Shown here one piece after another: positions 33,106-43,214 of a stretch of DNA of 64,000 nucleotides. The number at the start of each line of letters is the position of its first letter. Positions within the stretch are counted from its first letter, which is position 1. The stretch is from RUG563 sp964423675 (lineage in GTDB: Bacteria > Bacillota > Clostridia > Christensenellales > Aristaeellaceae). The notes beneath the pieces were generated by a model, which did not search any database, was not told where the DNA came from, and saw only the letters and a program-made list of their open reading frames with translations. The DNA is taken from the NCBI GenBank assembly GCA_964423675.1, contig CAYRFP010000002.1:31302-95301 (forward strand). The letters are read 5' to 3'. Position numbers and translations under genes: made by a program.

Positions 33106-33542
33106 GAATTCTGGTGCTCAATGGGCCGAATCTCAATTTTCTGGGGATTCGGGAGCCGGATATTTACGGCCGGAAAACCTATGCGGATTTGGAAGCATAC
33201 ATCCAAAAAACGGCGGAGGAAATGGGGATCACAGTGTCCGTTCATCAGAGCAACCATGAGGGGCAGCTGGTGGATTGGATTCAGGAGGCGTATGGGCAAT
33301 ACGATGGTATTGTAATCAATCCCGCCGCATACACCCATACATCGGTGGCACTTTTGGACGCGCTCAAGGCGGTGGCGCTTCCCTGTGCCGAGGTGCATTT
33401 AAGCGATTTATCGACCAGGGAATCCTTCAGGCAAATCAGCTATGCCGGGATGGCTTGCCAGGGTCATTTTATGGGACAGGGATTTCAGGGCTATGGACAG
33501 GCATTGGCATTTTTGAAGAATCAGATTGCAAACAAAGCGTAA
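33102..33542 (+). CDS. aroQ: 3-dehydroquinate dehydratase, type II
   Basis: The type II enzyme forms dodecamers of a flavodoxin-like fold and dehydrates 3-dehydroquinate. The 146-residue product begins MRILVLNGPNLNFLGIREPDIYG, split at residues 7-10 NGPN, with catalytic Tyr in DIYG, and continues with QSNHEGQLVDWIQEA, INPAAYTHTSVAL and EVHLSD. ATG 33102 overlaps the aroE stop (ATGA). Last gene of the operon, followed by a strong terminator. Confidence 0.97.
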   Translation: MRILVLNGPNLNFLGIREPDIYGRKTYADLEAYIQKTAEEMGITVSVHQSNHEGQLVDWIQEAYGQYDGIVINPAAYTHTSVALLDALKAVALPCAEVHLSDLSTRESFRQISYAGMACQGHFMGQGFQGYGQALAFLKNQIANKA

Positions 33543-33549
33543 GAAAAAG

Positions 33550-33588
33550 GGAGAGAATGAGGCAAAAGCCTTGTTCTCTCCTTTTTTT
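33550..33588 (+). terminator. Terminator of the shikimate operon
   Basis: GGAGAGAA (33550-33557) pairs with TTCTCTCC (33574-33581), with a smaller inner AGGC/GCCT stem, followed by TTTTTTTCTT. The convergent glucan synthase gene ends seven bases further on. Confidence 0.88.
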
Positions 33589-33594
33589 CTTAGC

Positions 33595-36500
33595 TTAGCG
33601 CTTGAAGGGATAACGGCAGGCATGAATGCGGCCATCATCCAGAAGCGTAACCCATCCTCCGTCCAGCTTTTCGCCATCAAGCGTGGGAAATACCACATCG
33701 CTGGCAGCTGTGAAATGGTATTCTGAGCTGCCAAAGCGATAGACAACGGTGTATTCCTCCTGCTCCGGGGCGGGATAAGGTGAAAGACGCGCCTGATTGC
33801 CCCGCTTTTCAAAGCCCAGCAGCTGGGTGAAAATCACGAAATACAACCAAGCGGCGCTGCCGGTATACCAGCTCCAGCCGCCCCGACCGATGTTTTGTCC
33901 CGCGTACACATCCCCAGCCAGCACATAAGGCTCTAACCGATAAACCGAAATCTGCTCAGATGTTGCGCCATGAGAAAGGGGCAAAAGAGCCCGGGCGATT
34001 TCCCAGGCCTTTTCCGTTTCGCCAGCCTTGCATAGAGCAGAAAGAAGCCAAGGTGCAGCATGGGTGTATTGGCCGCCATTTTCCCGCACGCCGGGGAGAT
34101 ATGCGCCGATATATCCTGCGCCTTCTTGGGGTGCAAAAGGCGGCGCCAGCAGGCGGACGATTTGATGCTCTCGGTCATAGAGCAGCCGCACTGCTTCCGT
34201 TAAAGCGGATCGGGCATGATCCCGGGGCGCGCCGGCCAGTATGGCAAAAGCCTGGCTGATCAGATCAATCCGTGGGGGACAGGTATCCGGCCCGCCGATG
34301 GGTTCGCCTGCATCATTCCAGGCACGAAGATACCATTGCCCCGTCCAGGCGTTTTCTGCATTTTCCAATAACTGATGGCGAAGGGCGGAAAGACGTGCCT
34401 GCTCCTCTCTGGGGCACAAGGGCACAAATTCCTTTAGCACCAATGCAAGAAAGAAACCCAGCCATACGCTTTCGCCACGCCGGCCGCCGATTCGGTTCAT
34501 TCCATCGTTCCAGTCGCCGCCGCCCATCAGCGGCAGACCATGACTGCCCAGCGCCACCGAATCAATGGCCCGCAGACAATGCTGCAGCAGCGGTTCTTCC
34601 CAGGCGGTGGGGGCCGGATCCTCATAGCGGTCATCTTCCCCGGTTTCCAGGGGCGCAGAAGCAAGGTAAGAAACTGGGACGGAGAGAATGGACAAATCCC
34701 CGGTGATGCGCGTGTAAAGCGCCGTTAGATAGGGCAGAAACAGTTTGTCATCGCTGATGCGTGTGCGCACACCCCGGCGCGGCGCATGCCACCAGTGCTG
34801 CACATCTCCTTCCGGGAACTGATGCGCAGCGCAGCGCAGAATGTGTGCTCGGGCAAACGCGGGATCCGTATAGAGAAGAACTAGAAGATCCTGCAATTGA
34901 TCCCGGAATCCAAAGGCGCCGCCGGATTGATACGGCCCGGTGCGGGCCAGCAGACGCGCGGCCAGTGCCTGATAGGGCAACCAGCGGTTGAGCACGGCTT
35001 CCAGCGCCGTATCTGCCGCATAAAGCTGAAGTCCGGAAAGGCGCTGTGTCCAATGGCTGCGGACGGAACGAAGGATTTCACCGCCGCTCTGGGCAATCAA
35101 CTGTTGAAAAAGCGCCTGCGCGTTGCTGGGGTTTTGTGCAATGCCCAGGACCAGAAGCATCTGGCATGGCTCATGGGGAGACAGAATCAGATCGCGCTGC
35201 CAAAGCCCCATGGAACCGTTCGCAGAGCCTGCAGGGGGAAGACAGGGAGGCAGTTCTTCAGAAAAACCATAGCAAAGCGCGGGACAGATTGTCTGCGCTT
35301 GCGCACCGTCCATGGCGGCGAAAGCTAAAGAGGAGTTTCCGGATTGAGCAAACACCAGCGAACCGGCGGCGCGACAGCGGGTAAATCCAGGCTGTTCGCC
35401 TACGCCGAAGCGCACCGTGTAATATAGCCGCAGCTTCCGTTTTCCTTCGCTACGCAGCGTGACGATGCGCACGCCGCAGGGCATATCCACCGGGCAGCAG
35501 ACCGCCACCTCGGCATAAACCGCCCCGGATTTGGTTTGATAAACGGTTACGCCCGGGGCGTGAATGGCTGTTGGGCGGCAAAGGGGATAGAATTGGCCGT
35601 CTTCATCCCGCAGATAGATTTCTTCCGCGGGTCGGGGACGATGCACATCTGGCGGCGGGCAGGTAGCGGGCGCGAGCCGACTGTTTTCGCCAAAGGAATG
35701 GAGAATGCCGCTTTCGCAAACTACGGTGCCAAAGAGACCGTTGGTCAGGATGTTGTGCCAGGGCGCGGGGGGCGGCGTATAAACGGCATAATCCCGTTCT
35801 TCCGTCAGGCCACCAAAGCCGTTATCCAGCATTAACGGCGGGGGAGCAATGGGGATTGGCTGGGCAAGCGGAGCAGCCTCCGATGATGGCAACGCCTGAC
35901 GCAGCGCGGAAAGCTGCGCGGAAAGGGCAAGCCCGGAACGCAGCGTCAGCTGGGCGCGGCTTTCCAAAGCTTCCGCTTCCGCTTCTGTGCAGGTTAGCAC
36001 ATGAACACCCCCGTCCGCGCCCTGCAAATCCCGGTTGGGGCTGACCGACAGAAGTGAAGAAACAGCATCGTGCAAAGGACGGGCATACCCGCTTTCCTCC
36101 TGACAGGCGAAGATCAGATCCGTCCAGATCCCCTGCGCTCGCATCCAGCTATGCGCTCGAAGCGCATGCCGAATCAGCGGTTTATCCGCCCCATGCAGCC
36201 GTACCAGCAGCACCGGCAGCACCCCTGGAATGCCAAAGCGCCAGAGTGCATCAGGCGGAGCAGAGGGGAGGGCGCAGGAATGGGGCTGGCCAGAAAAGCA
36301 AAGGCAACCCAGCATCTGCTGATACAGCGAGAGCATCCGCGCATCCAGATGCAGAAAGCGCAGCGACATATGCGCCTGAGTGGCGGCCAGCGAAAAAGCA
36401 GAGCGGGCAAAATCCGGCGTAAGGGAAAGGGAAGAAAATTCATCCTCTCTGGCGCGGACAGCTGTGAAGAAATAAACCCGGGTCGTTCCTTTGGCCGGCA

Positions 36501-39500
36501 GACGCAGCATGCAGCGCAGACTCAGGCAGGGAGCAACCACGTCCCCCAGACGGCATTCGGCTGAATCAAAATCGATTTGCATCTGAGCAGGGTGCGCATA
36601 GGAACCGTTTCGGCCCAGAAACAGCAGTCGATCGCCTTGGCGTCGCAGGGCGGCAACGTCCCCGGCAACGACATGGCAGATAAATGGCGTTTGATCTTTT
36701 TCATCCCGAGGCAAGCGTCGGGAGAGAAGACCGTTAGCCCCCATTGCCTCAATTTGAACGGAAAGATCGCGGAAGTTGGGATGCGCCGCATCCGCGGCCT
36801 GATCCCCCTGAGCGATTTCCAGGAACGAGCAGGCTTCGATCGTGCATTCCTCCGATCCGGGATTTTCAAGAGTCAGTGCAGCCAGGGCAACACCAGTCAG
36901 GGGCTCTACGCAGCATTGCAGTTGGGCGTTGAGTCCGAAAGCAGAAGCTCGGAAAAGCACCTGCCCCGGTTCAAAGGTAGCCTGTGCCTGAGCAGCAAGC
37001 CGGAAGAATGCGCCGTTTTTTTCTTCGCGCAGGTAAAATTGCGGACCGGAAAGCTGATCGGCTGCGGGGAAAAAGCGGGTAATCATCACGCCCTGATGGC
37101 GCAAATACCCATGCCCGGATGCGGAAAGCAGCCAAGTGGTTCCGCCGCCAAAGAGAGCGTGGGCATCCAGGGGCAGTCCGGGCCGCGCAGCCCGGGCCGG
37201 CGAACTGCTCGTTTCCCTTTCCTCTCGGAATTGCGGCAGCGTAATTTGACGGTGGGGCAGAGACGGAGCTTTTTCCCAAAGCAGATCGGCCTGCGCCTGC
37301 GCCTGAGGCGCGGCCATAAATTGCCGTACCAGGGAAAAATCCGTCAGCGCATTGCAGACGGCGCAGAGAATCATGCCCTGATGATGTGCCATATGGCTGT
37401 GTACAAGGCGTGGCCCTTTTCCCACCCGCTGAGGCGAAAAATCCGCAGCTTCAAAAAGCCCGTGGCCATCCATCCAGCCCAGGCGATGCATATGCGCCAG
37501 ATTGCTCCCGGCGGCTCTTGGTACAAAGGGAAACGCCAGCATGGACGCATATGGCGCGACCACATTGCCTGCTGTGTCTCCAGATAGAGCTAAAGCGGGC
37601 AGACCAAAAGCCTTGTATTGATAATACAGTTCGGGGTCAAAGGCGTAATAGCCGCTTTCACTAATGCCAAAAGGCCGATGACCGGCAGCGCTGATTTGCG
37701 CTTTGATCGCCCGCATGCAGCCCTCGTGGAGAAGCGTACCAGGAATCAGCGGGAGAAGCAAAGGCGGCATCAGATATTCGAACAGGGTTCCGCCCCAGGA
37801 AAGCAGCGCCGCGCCGCCCCCAGCCCGCACGACGGCTCTGTTGAGCCTCTGCCAATGCTTTCTGGGCACCTGTCCTTTCATCACTGCGATAAAGGAGGCG
37901 AGCCTCGCTTCGCTTGCTAAAAGGTCATAGTGCGCGGAAGCCAATCGATGCGCGGATACGTCCATGCCAATGGAAAACAGATCGGTTTCCCCATCATAGA
38001 GAACGGAGAAATCCATAGCGGCGGCCAGCGCATCCAGCCGGCTGGGCAGGGAACGGAAGGTCGCATCCATTTCCGCCAGCCGTTGTCTGCACGCTTGGGC
38101 GCAGCAAAGCAGACAGCCTGCAAGATTCCCGGAATCCACAGTGGAAAGAAAAAGGGGCTGCAGTGGAGCCAGGGTTTTTGTGTCATACCAATTACAGAAA
38201 TGCCCGTGCCAGGTTTTCATGCTTTCCAACGTGTCCAGCGTATCGGCCAGGCGGGCAGCCATTTGTGCGGTGGTGATCAGGCCCAGTTCCCGGGCGGCAA
38301 CACAGGAAAGCAGATACAGGCCGATATTGGTTGGAGAGGTACGGCAAGTTGCTCCTTTATCGGGCTCCAGCTGCACGTTGTCTGGGGGCAGAAAATGATG
38401 CTCAGCCGTGACCTGATCGGCGAAGAACTGCCAGGTTTTTCGAGCCAGACTGCGGGCTTCGTCCCGTTGAGCGGGGGTTAATCCCGGCTCCTGGCGATCC
38501 GGTGCGTCCAAATGCCGGGCGATCAGCGGGCAAAGCACCCACCAAATGCCGACGAACACTGCGGGCAGAAATCCGTTTGGCAGCAGAGCCAGGGCGATCA
38601 GCCCTGTGCCTGCGCCAATTTGCAAAAGCACGCAGGGGAAAGGATAGTTTCCGCCAGCTTCTGCCTGCGCCGCCGTTACCCAGCTGAGCAGACCCTGATG
38701 GCTGATAAACTGCCGATACAGTGCCCGCAGGATACCATCCAGCAGGGTATACGCTTTTGCGGGCAGAAGCAGTAGCCGAAGTCCCATGCCCCGGATGGGC
38801 CATGGAAGCCCCAGTAGAAATAAAAGAGGCTGATCCAGCCCTGCGCCCAGCAGCATCAGTGCAGTTTGCGCCAGGGGCACCAGAGATCGGCGCAGATTAT
38901 CATAAATTTTGAAACGTGACAAAAGCGAAAGCCGTCCATCCTGCAAAAAGGGAAGCAACTGCCAATCGCCCCGTGTCCATCGATGCAGCCGCTTTTGCCA
39001 GCCGGGAAGGCGCGCGGGGTGGCCATCATAAAACACAATATCTTCCGCCAGGGCGCTGCCTGCGATTTCGCCTTCGATAAGATCGTGGCTCAGCAGTCGC
39101 CCTGCTGGCATGCGCCCCGCCATTTTGCTCATCCAGTAAGCGGGCTGATAGATGCCCTTGCCTACGAAGGAGCCGCGGCCAAACACATCCTGATATACAT
39201 CCTGTACGGACAGATGATAGGGATCGGCTCCGCCCAAACCGCCCAGCAGACGCTGGACGCGAGTGCGCACGGTATCCGGCGCAATCTCCATGCGCGGCTG
39301 AATAATGCCTACCCGTCCCTTTTGCAGCGGATGATCCATGGCACCAATCAGAGAAAGTGCTGCGCCCGGGGGAAGGAAGGTGTCCGCATCCAGCGTGATC
39401 ACATAGGCGTATCTCTCCCGCAGAAAGCGCAGATCGCAGGAGGCGTGGCAGAAGGAGTCCGTGCATTCCTGCCCCAGTAGCAGTTGATTCAGCGCTTCTA

Positions 39501-40992
39501 AAGCGCCGCGCTTGCGCTCTCGACCGGTAAAGCGCCGCTGACCGCCATCCCAGCGACGGTTGCGATGCAGATAGAAAAAGCCTCCGCCATATTGGTCGTT
39601 CAGCGCCTCAATGGCTGCGGATGCGGCAGAAAGGATTTCCTGATCCTCTGGCTGATTCTGAGCGGCGCTGTCAGCAAAATCACCCAGAAGCATAAAGTCC
39701 AGATGCGCTTCCGGACTGGCGCAGCGGAGAATGGAAAGCTGCCTGGCCATATGCAGCGCATGCTTGCGGGAAAGCAGCAGGGTAGGCACCACAATCAGCG
39801 TTCGTTGGGCAGGGGACAGAGAACGAAGATGCAGCCGGGGCAGCATCCGCGCCGGGCAGCGGCGGCGCAAAAAGGCATAAACGACGCGCCGGCTTACTTC
39901 CGAACTGCAAAGAAGAACGCCTGGCAGCGCATAAAGCGGTGCGTTCAGCCCGAGCGTTAGGGCGGAGAGAACGGCGGTCAGCAAGAAAATGCTTCCAACA
40001 AACGGGCCCATAGCATGCCGAGAAAGGAAGCCGGGCTTTCGGCCAAGCAGATAGGCGGCGATTTGCGCGGGCTGTTCGATCAGATAATAGCCGCATTGCC
40101 TCTTGGTCCCCTTTTCATTTTCCCGCAGCGCCATGGCTGCCCGAGCCACCGCTGCTTCACTGACCCGCAGCCGCCGCGCTAAAAAGCAGACGCGGGCAAC
40201 GTAATAGCTCCGGCTGGGCTCATCCATGCGTTGATAGGTTGTTTCCTGGCGAAGAACGGCGCTGATGGGGCTGAGTCGTTCGATGATTCGTGAAAAGGGG
40301 ATTCGTTCCAGCGCATGCAGGGAGGAAAGAATGGCCCCGGCTTCTTGCCCCTGGCGCGTAAGTTCTTCATGATTTTCTTCCAACATCTTCCGTGCGCCTA
40401 TGCCGCTCTTTTCCAGCAGTTCATCCATGTGCCGCAGAGATTCGGGATTTTCCTGGGCGGAAAGGCGGGCGATGATGGCGGAAAGCAGAGCGGGGTCGCC
40501 AGGCAGGGCCAAGCCTTTCTCCTGCTCCATTTTCTGAATCCATCGGTTTGCCTGCCGCCGCAGCTGCGCTTGATGGACGCAGGAAAGGAGAATTGGCGAA
40601 AGCCGATCCAGCAGGGCGCAGGAAAGCGCATCCCGCAAAAGGCAGAGTTCCTGCTGCGTAGGCTCTTTATCGCCAAAAAAGGCCCGGCTTACCCGCAAAA
40701 TCGCTGCCGCAGAAATCTGGTTTCCGCTTTCCTGGCAGATTTCCTCGCTCAGCCGCAGCACTCGAGGCCGCCGGTTTTCGCCGGGGATGCGGGGTGCTTT
40801 CCGCAGCGCGTCTTGTAGGCGTGCTGTTTCCTGAAGAAGAAAGCGGGCGTGATCCTCAATCCATGCGCCGGCGGGGGATAGATCATCCCGGGGAAGTTGC
40901 CGGCAGGCAGCCAGCGCCTGGCGGATGCGCCGCTGAATCCTTGCGGGAGCGGACAGGGAAACAAGGGAGAAAACGGATGAAATTTGATCCAT
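33595..40992 (-). CDS. Cyclic beta-1,2-glucan synthase-like protein (GT84-glycoamylase-GH94)
   Basis: The 2,465-residue product has the layout of NdvB/Cgs proteins, which build and size cyclic beta-1,2-glucans. In order: a cytoplasmic helical N-terminus; membrane segments near 320-365; a glycosyltransferase domain with YVITLDADTFLPPG near 530 (DxD) and QxxRW-like GWQKRLHRWTRGDWQ near 665; more membrane segments near 690-820; a glycoamylase-like domain with SESGYYAFDPELYYQYKAFG near 1125; and a C-terminal GH94 phosphorylase domain with MGGGDWNDGMNRIG near 2157 holding the catalytic Asp. Known synthases are about 2,800 residues, so some N-terminal membrane region is shorter here. GGAGG precedes ATG 40992. 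Divergent from the glycogen operon. The product could be a linear or phosphorolysed sophorose chain rather than a ring. Confidence 0.9.
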   Translation of the reverse strand: MDQISSVFSLVSLSAPARIQRRIRQALAACRQLPRDDLSPAGAWIEDHARFLLQETARLQDALRKAPRIPGENRRPRVLRLSEEICQESGNQISAAAILRVSRAFFGDKEPTQQELCLLRDALSCALLDRLSPILLSCVHQAQLRRQANRWIQKMEQEKGLALPGDPALLSAIIARLSAQENPESLRHMDELLEKSGIGARKMLEENHEELTRQGQEAGAILSSLHALERIPFSRIIERLSPISAVLRQETTYQRMDEPSRSYYVARVCFLARRLRVSEAAVARAAMALRENEKGTKRQCGYYLIEQPAQIAAYLLGRKPGFLSRHAMGPFVGSIFLLTAVLSALTLGLNAPLYALPGVLLCSSEVSRRVVYAFLRRRCPARMLPRLHLRSLSPAQRTLIVVPTLLLSRKHALHMARQLSILRCASPEAHLDFMLLGDFADSAAQNQPEDQEILSAASAAIEALNDQYGGGFFYLHRNRRWDGGQRRFTGRERKRGALEALNQLLLGQECTDSFCHASCDLRFLRERYAYVITLDADTFLPPGAALSLIGAMDHPLQKGRVGIIQPRMEIAPDTVRTRVQRLLGGLGGADPYHLSVQDVYQDVFGRGSFVGKGIYQPAYWMSKMAGRMPAGRLLSHDLIEGEIAGSALAEDIVFYDGHPARLPGWQKRLHRWTRGDWQLLPFLQDGRLSLLSRFKIYDNLRRSLVPLAQTALMLLGAGLDQPLLFLLGLPWPIRGMGLRLLLLPAKAYTLLDGILRALYRQFISHQGLLSWVTAAQAEAGGNYPFPCVLLQIGAGTGLIALALLPNGFLPAVFVGIWWVLCPLIARHLDAPDRQEPGLTPAQRDEARSLARKTWQFFADQVTAEHHFLPPDNVQLEPDKGATCRTSPTNIGLYLLSCVAARELGLITTAQMAARLADTLDTLESMKTWHGHFCNWYDTKTLAPLQPLFLSTVDSGNLAGCLLCCAQACRQRLAEMDATFRSLPSRLDALAAAMDFSVLYDGETDLFSIGMDVSAHRLASAHYDLLASEARLASFIAVMKGQVPRKHWQRLNRAVVRAGGGAALLSWGGTLFEYLMPPLLLPLIPGTLLHEGCMRAIKAQISAAGHRPFGISESGYYAFDPELYYQYKAFGLPALALSGDTAGNVVAPYASMLAFPFVPRAAGSNLAHMHRLGWMDGHGLFEAADFSPQRVGKGPRLVHSHMAHHQGMILCAVCNALTDFSLVRQFMAAPQAQAQADLLWEKAPSLPHRQITLPQFREERETSSSPARAARPGLPLDAHALFGGGTTWLLSASGHGYLRHQGVMITRFFPAADQLSGPQFYLREEKNGAFFRLAAQAQATFEPGQVLFRASAFGLNAQLQCCVEPLTGVALAALTLENPGSEECTIEACSFLEIAQGDQAADAAHPNFRDLSVQIEAMGANGLLSRRLPRDEKDQTPFICHVVAGDVAALRRQGDRLLFLGRNGSYAHPAQMQIDFDSAECRLGDVVAPCLSLRCMLRLPAKGTTRVYFFTAVRAREDEFSSLSLTPDFARSAFSLAATQAHMSLRFLHLDARMLSLYQQMLGCLCFSGQPHSCALPSAPPDALWRFGIPGVLPVLLVRLHGADKPLIRHALRAHSWMRAQGIWTDLIFACQEESGYARPLHDAVSSLLSVSPNRDLQGADGGVHVLTCTEAEAEALESRAQLTLRSGLALSAQLSALRQALPSSEAAPLAQPIPIAPPPLMLDNGFGGLTEERDYAVYTPPPAPWHNILTNGLFGTVVCESGILHSFGENSRLAPATCPPPDVHRPRPAEEIYLRDEDGQFYPLCRPTAIHAPGVTVYQTKSGAVYAEVAVCCPVDMPCGVRIVTLRSEGKRKLRLYYTVRFGVGEQPGFTRCRAAGSLVFAQSGNSSLAFAAMDGAQAQTICPALCYGFSEELPPCLPPAGSANGSMGLWQRDLILSPHEPCQMLLVLGIAQNPSNAQALFQQLIAQSGGEILRSVRSHWTQRLSGLQLYAADTALEAVLNRWLPYQALAARLLARTGPYQSGGAFGFRDQLQDLLVLLYTDPAFARAHILRCAAHQFPEGDVQHWWHAPRRGVRTRISDDKLFLPYLTALYTRITGDLSILSVPVSYLASAPLETGEDDRYEDPAPTAWEEPLLQHCLRAIDSVALGSHGLPLMGGGDWNDGMNRIGGRRGESVWLGFFLALVLKEFVPLCPREEQARLSALRHQLLENAENAWTGQWYLRAWNDAGEPIGGPDTCPPRIDLISQAFAILAGAPRDHARSALTEAVRLLYDREHQIVRLLAPPFAPQEGAGYIGAYLPGVRENGGQYTHAAPWLLSALCKAGETEKAWEIARALLPLSHGATSEQISVYRLEPYVLAGDVYAGQNIGRGGWSWYTGSAAWLYFVIFTQLLGFEKRGNQARLSPYPAPEQEEYTVVYRFGSSEYHFTAASDVVFPTLDGEKLDGGWVTLLDDGRIHACRYPFKR

Positions 40993-41083
40993 GGGCTGCC
41001 TCCGTTGCTGCAAAAGATGGGGTGTTTGGGTAGTTTGCGCAGAAAACGGAAATAAAAAACTGGAAATTTTGCAAAGGCCATGC

Positions 41084-41089
41084 TATAAT
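41084..41089 (+). promoter_or_regulatory. -10 element of the glgBCDA operon
   Basis: TATAAT 45 bases before the glgB start; TGGAAA lies 17 bases upstream as a weak -35. The 140-base gap to the divergent glucan synthase gene holds this and nothing else that I can support. Confidence 0.5.
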
Positions 41090-41134
41090 AAATATATAGA
41101 ACGGCCCATGGCCCATCGAAAGCGAGGGGAAGGC

Positions 41135-43111
41135 ATGTGGTATAAGCCTCCGGATGCGGCCGCACGGGAACAATTTCATCAGGGTTTATCGGATTGCGCG
41201 TATGAATTTTTGGGCGCGCATCCTGTGCGGCAGGATAAAAAAATGTATTGGCATTTTTCGGTTTGGGCGCCCAATGCCCGGCAGGTTAGCGTGACTGGCG
41301 AATTTTGTTTTTGGGATCGTCAGGCGTATCCGATGAAGAAGCAATACGATGGCATTTGGGAATTACGGCTGCCGGATCGGCTGTTTACAGTGAACATGGA
41401 AAACAAAGCGCAGTTTTCTTACCCCGGTGCGGCGGAAAAACTGCGCACATATAAATTTGCCGTTCTGGGGGCGGACGGAGTATGGCAGATGAAGGCCGAT
41501 CCTTACGGCTTTGCCAGCGAATTGAGGCCTCATAACGCCTCCAGACTGTGTCTGCCCTCAGATTATGTTTGGGGTGATGCCGGGTGGATGGCCGCCCGCG
41601 CAGACTGGAATCCCTATCGCAGTCCGGTCAATATTTATGAAATGCATTTGGGCACCTGGCGGCAAAAGCCGGATGGATCGTTTTTTTCTTATGCGGAGAT
41701 GGCAGATCAGCTGATTCCCTATCTGAGGAAAATGAGATACACCCATGTGGAGTTTCTGCCGGTTATGGAGCATCCTCTGGACGGCTCCTGGGGCTATCAG
41801 GTGACGGGCTATTATACGCCCACCGCCCGGTATGGCACGCCGGACCAATTGCGTTATCTGGTGGATCGGCTGCATCAGGCTGGAATCGGCGTGATTCTGG
41901 ATTGGGTGCCCGCCCATTTTCCGCGGGATGAAGTCGGCCTACGCCGCTTTGACGGAACGCCTTGCTATGAGCATGCTGATCCCCGGCGGGGGGAAATGCC
42001 CCAGTGGGGAACGATGCTTTTTGATTATGCCCGGGGCGAGGCATGCAGCTTTCTATTGTCCAACGCGCTGTATTGGTTGCGGGAATTTCATGCAGATGGG
42101 CTGCGTTGCGATGCGGTCAGCTGCATGCTGTATCATGATTTTTGCCGGGAAGGAAACGAATGGCTGCCCAACCGGGATGGGGGGCGGGAAAACTACGAAG
42201 CCATTGCGTTTATCCGCCGCCTGAACGAAACGGCCTACCGGGAATGCCCGGGGATTATGATGATTGCTGAGGAGTCCACTGCTTATCCCGGCGTGACAAA
42301 GCCCACCAGCATGGGTGGCTTGGGCTTCGGCTTCAAATGGAATATGGGCTGGATGAACGATATGCTGGCCTATGTGAAGCTGGATCCGGTTTATCGCAAA
42401 TATCATCATGATAAGCTGACGTTCTCTTTATGCTATGCTTTCAATGAGAATTATGTTTTGCCCTTTTCCCACGATGAGGTGGTGCATGGCAAGCATTCTA
42501 TGCTGGATAAGCAGCCGGGGGATATCTGGCGCAAGTTTGCTGGCCTTCGGGCGCTATATGGCTATACCATGGCGCATCCAGGCAAAAAGCTTCTGTTCAT
42601 GGGCGGAGAATACGGCCAATTTATCGAATGGAAGGATGACGATCAGCTGGATTGGTTCCTGCTTTTGTATGAAAAGCATCCGGAAATGCAGCGGTATGTG
42701 CGTCAATTGAATCGGCTGTATCGGCAGCTTCCTGCTCTGTATCGCAGGGATGATAGCTGGGATGGCTTCCAATGGCTGCAAGTAAATGATTGTGATCATA
42801 GTGTGGTGGCCTTTATGCGGAAAGCGAGGCGTTGTACACCGGTGATCTGCGTGACCAATTTTACCCCGGAAACCCACGGACAATATCGCATCGGTCTGCC
42901 TTATCCCTGTGTGCTGACCGAACTGCTGAATTCCGACCGGGAGGAGTATGCTGGCAGCAATCAATACAATGCCGCGCCCGTTAGTGCCCAGCCAATTCCC
43001 TGGGAAGAGCACCCCTGGTCGGTAGAGATTTGTGTTCCGCCGCTATCTACAGTGTATTTTTTGGCAAAAAAAGCAAAAGATGAAGAAACTGGGAAAATTT
43101 TATCCAATTAA
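41135..43111 (+). CDS. glgB: 1,4-alpha-glucan branching enzyme
   Basis: GlgB makes the alpha-1,6 branches of glycogen. The 658-residue product has an N-terminal CBM48 (FSVWAPNARQVSVTGEF near residue 40), then the GH13 barrel: ILDWVPAHF, GLRCDAVSCMLYHDF with the nucleophile Asp near 325, MIAEEST with the acid Glu, and LPFSHDEVVHGKHS with the third Asp. ATG 41135 follows GAGGGGA; upstream in-frame ATGs lack a site. First of the glgBCDA operon. Confidence 0.96.
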   Translation: MWYKPPDAAAREQFHQGLSDCAYEFLGAHPVRQDKKMYWHFSVWAPNARQVSVTGEFCFWDRQAYPMKKQYDGIWELRLPDRLFTVNMENKAQFSYPGAAEKLRTYKFAVLGADGVWQMKADPYGFASELRPHNASRLCLPSDYVWGDAGWMAARADWNPYRSPVNIYEMHLGTWRQKPDGSFFSYAEMADQLIPYLRKMRYTHVEFLPVMEHPLDGSWGYQVTGYYTPTARYGTPDQLRYLVDRLHQAGIGVILDWVPAHFPRDEVGLRRFDGTPCYEHADPRRGEMPQWGTMLFDYARGEACSFLLSNALYWLREFHADGLRCDAVSCMLYHDFCREGNEWLPNRDGGRENYEAIAFIRRLNETAYRECPGIMMIAEESTAYPGVTKPTSMGGLGFGFKWNMGWMNDMLAYVKLDPVYRKYHHDKLTFSLCYAFNENYVLPFSHDEVVHGKHSMLDKQPGDIWRKFAGLRALYGYTMAHPGKKLLFMGGEYGQFIEWKDDDQLDWFLLLYEKHPEMQRYVRQLNRLYRQLPALYRRDDSWDGFQWLQVNDCDHSVVAFMRKARRCTPVICVTNFTPETHGQYRIGLPYPCVLTELLNSDREEYAGSNQYNAAPVSAQPIPWEEHPWSVEICVPPLSTVYFLAKKAKDEETGKILSN

Positions 43112-43214
43112 AGGATTTCTGAAATTTACAGCGAATACCTATATAAAAACAAACGCGAAAGCGGAAAAAAAGCCGTTCAAGGAGCGGCAGAATGAAAACA
43201 AAGGGGGATTTTCT

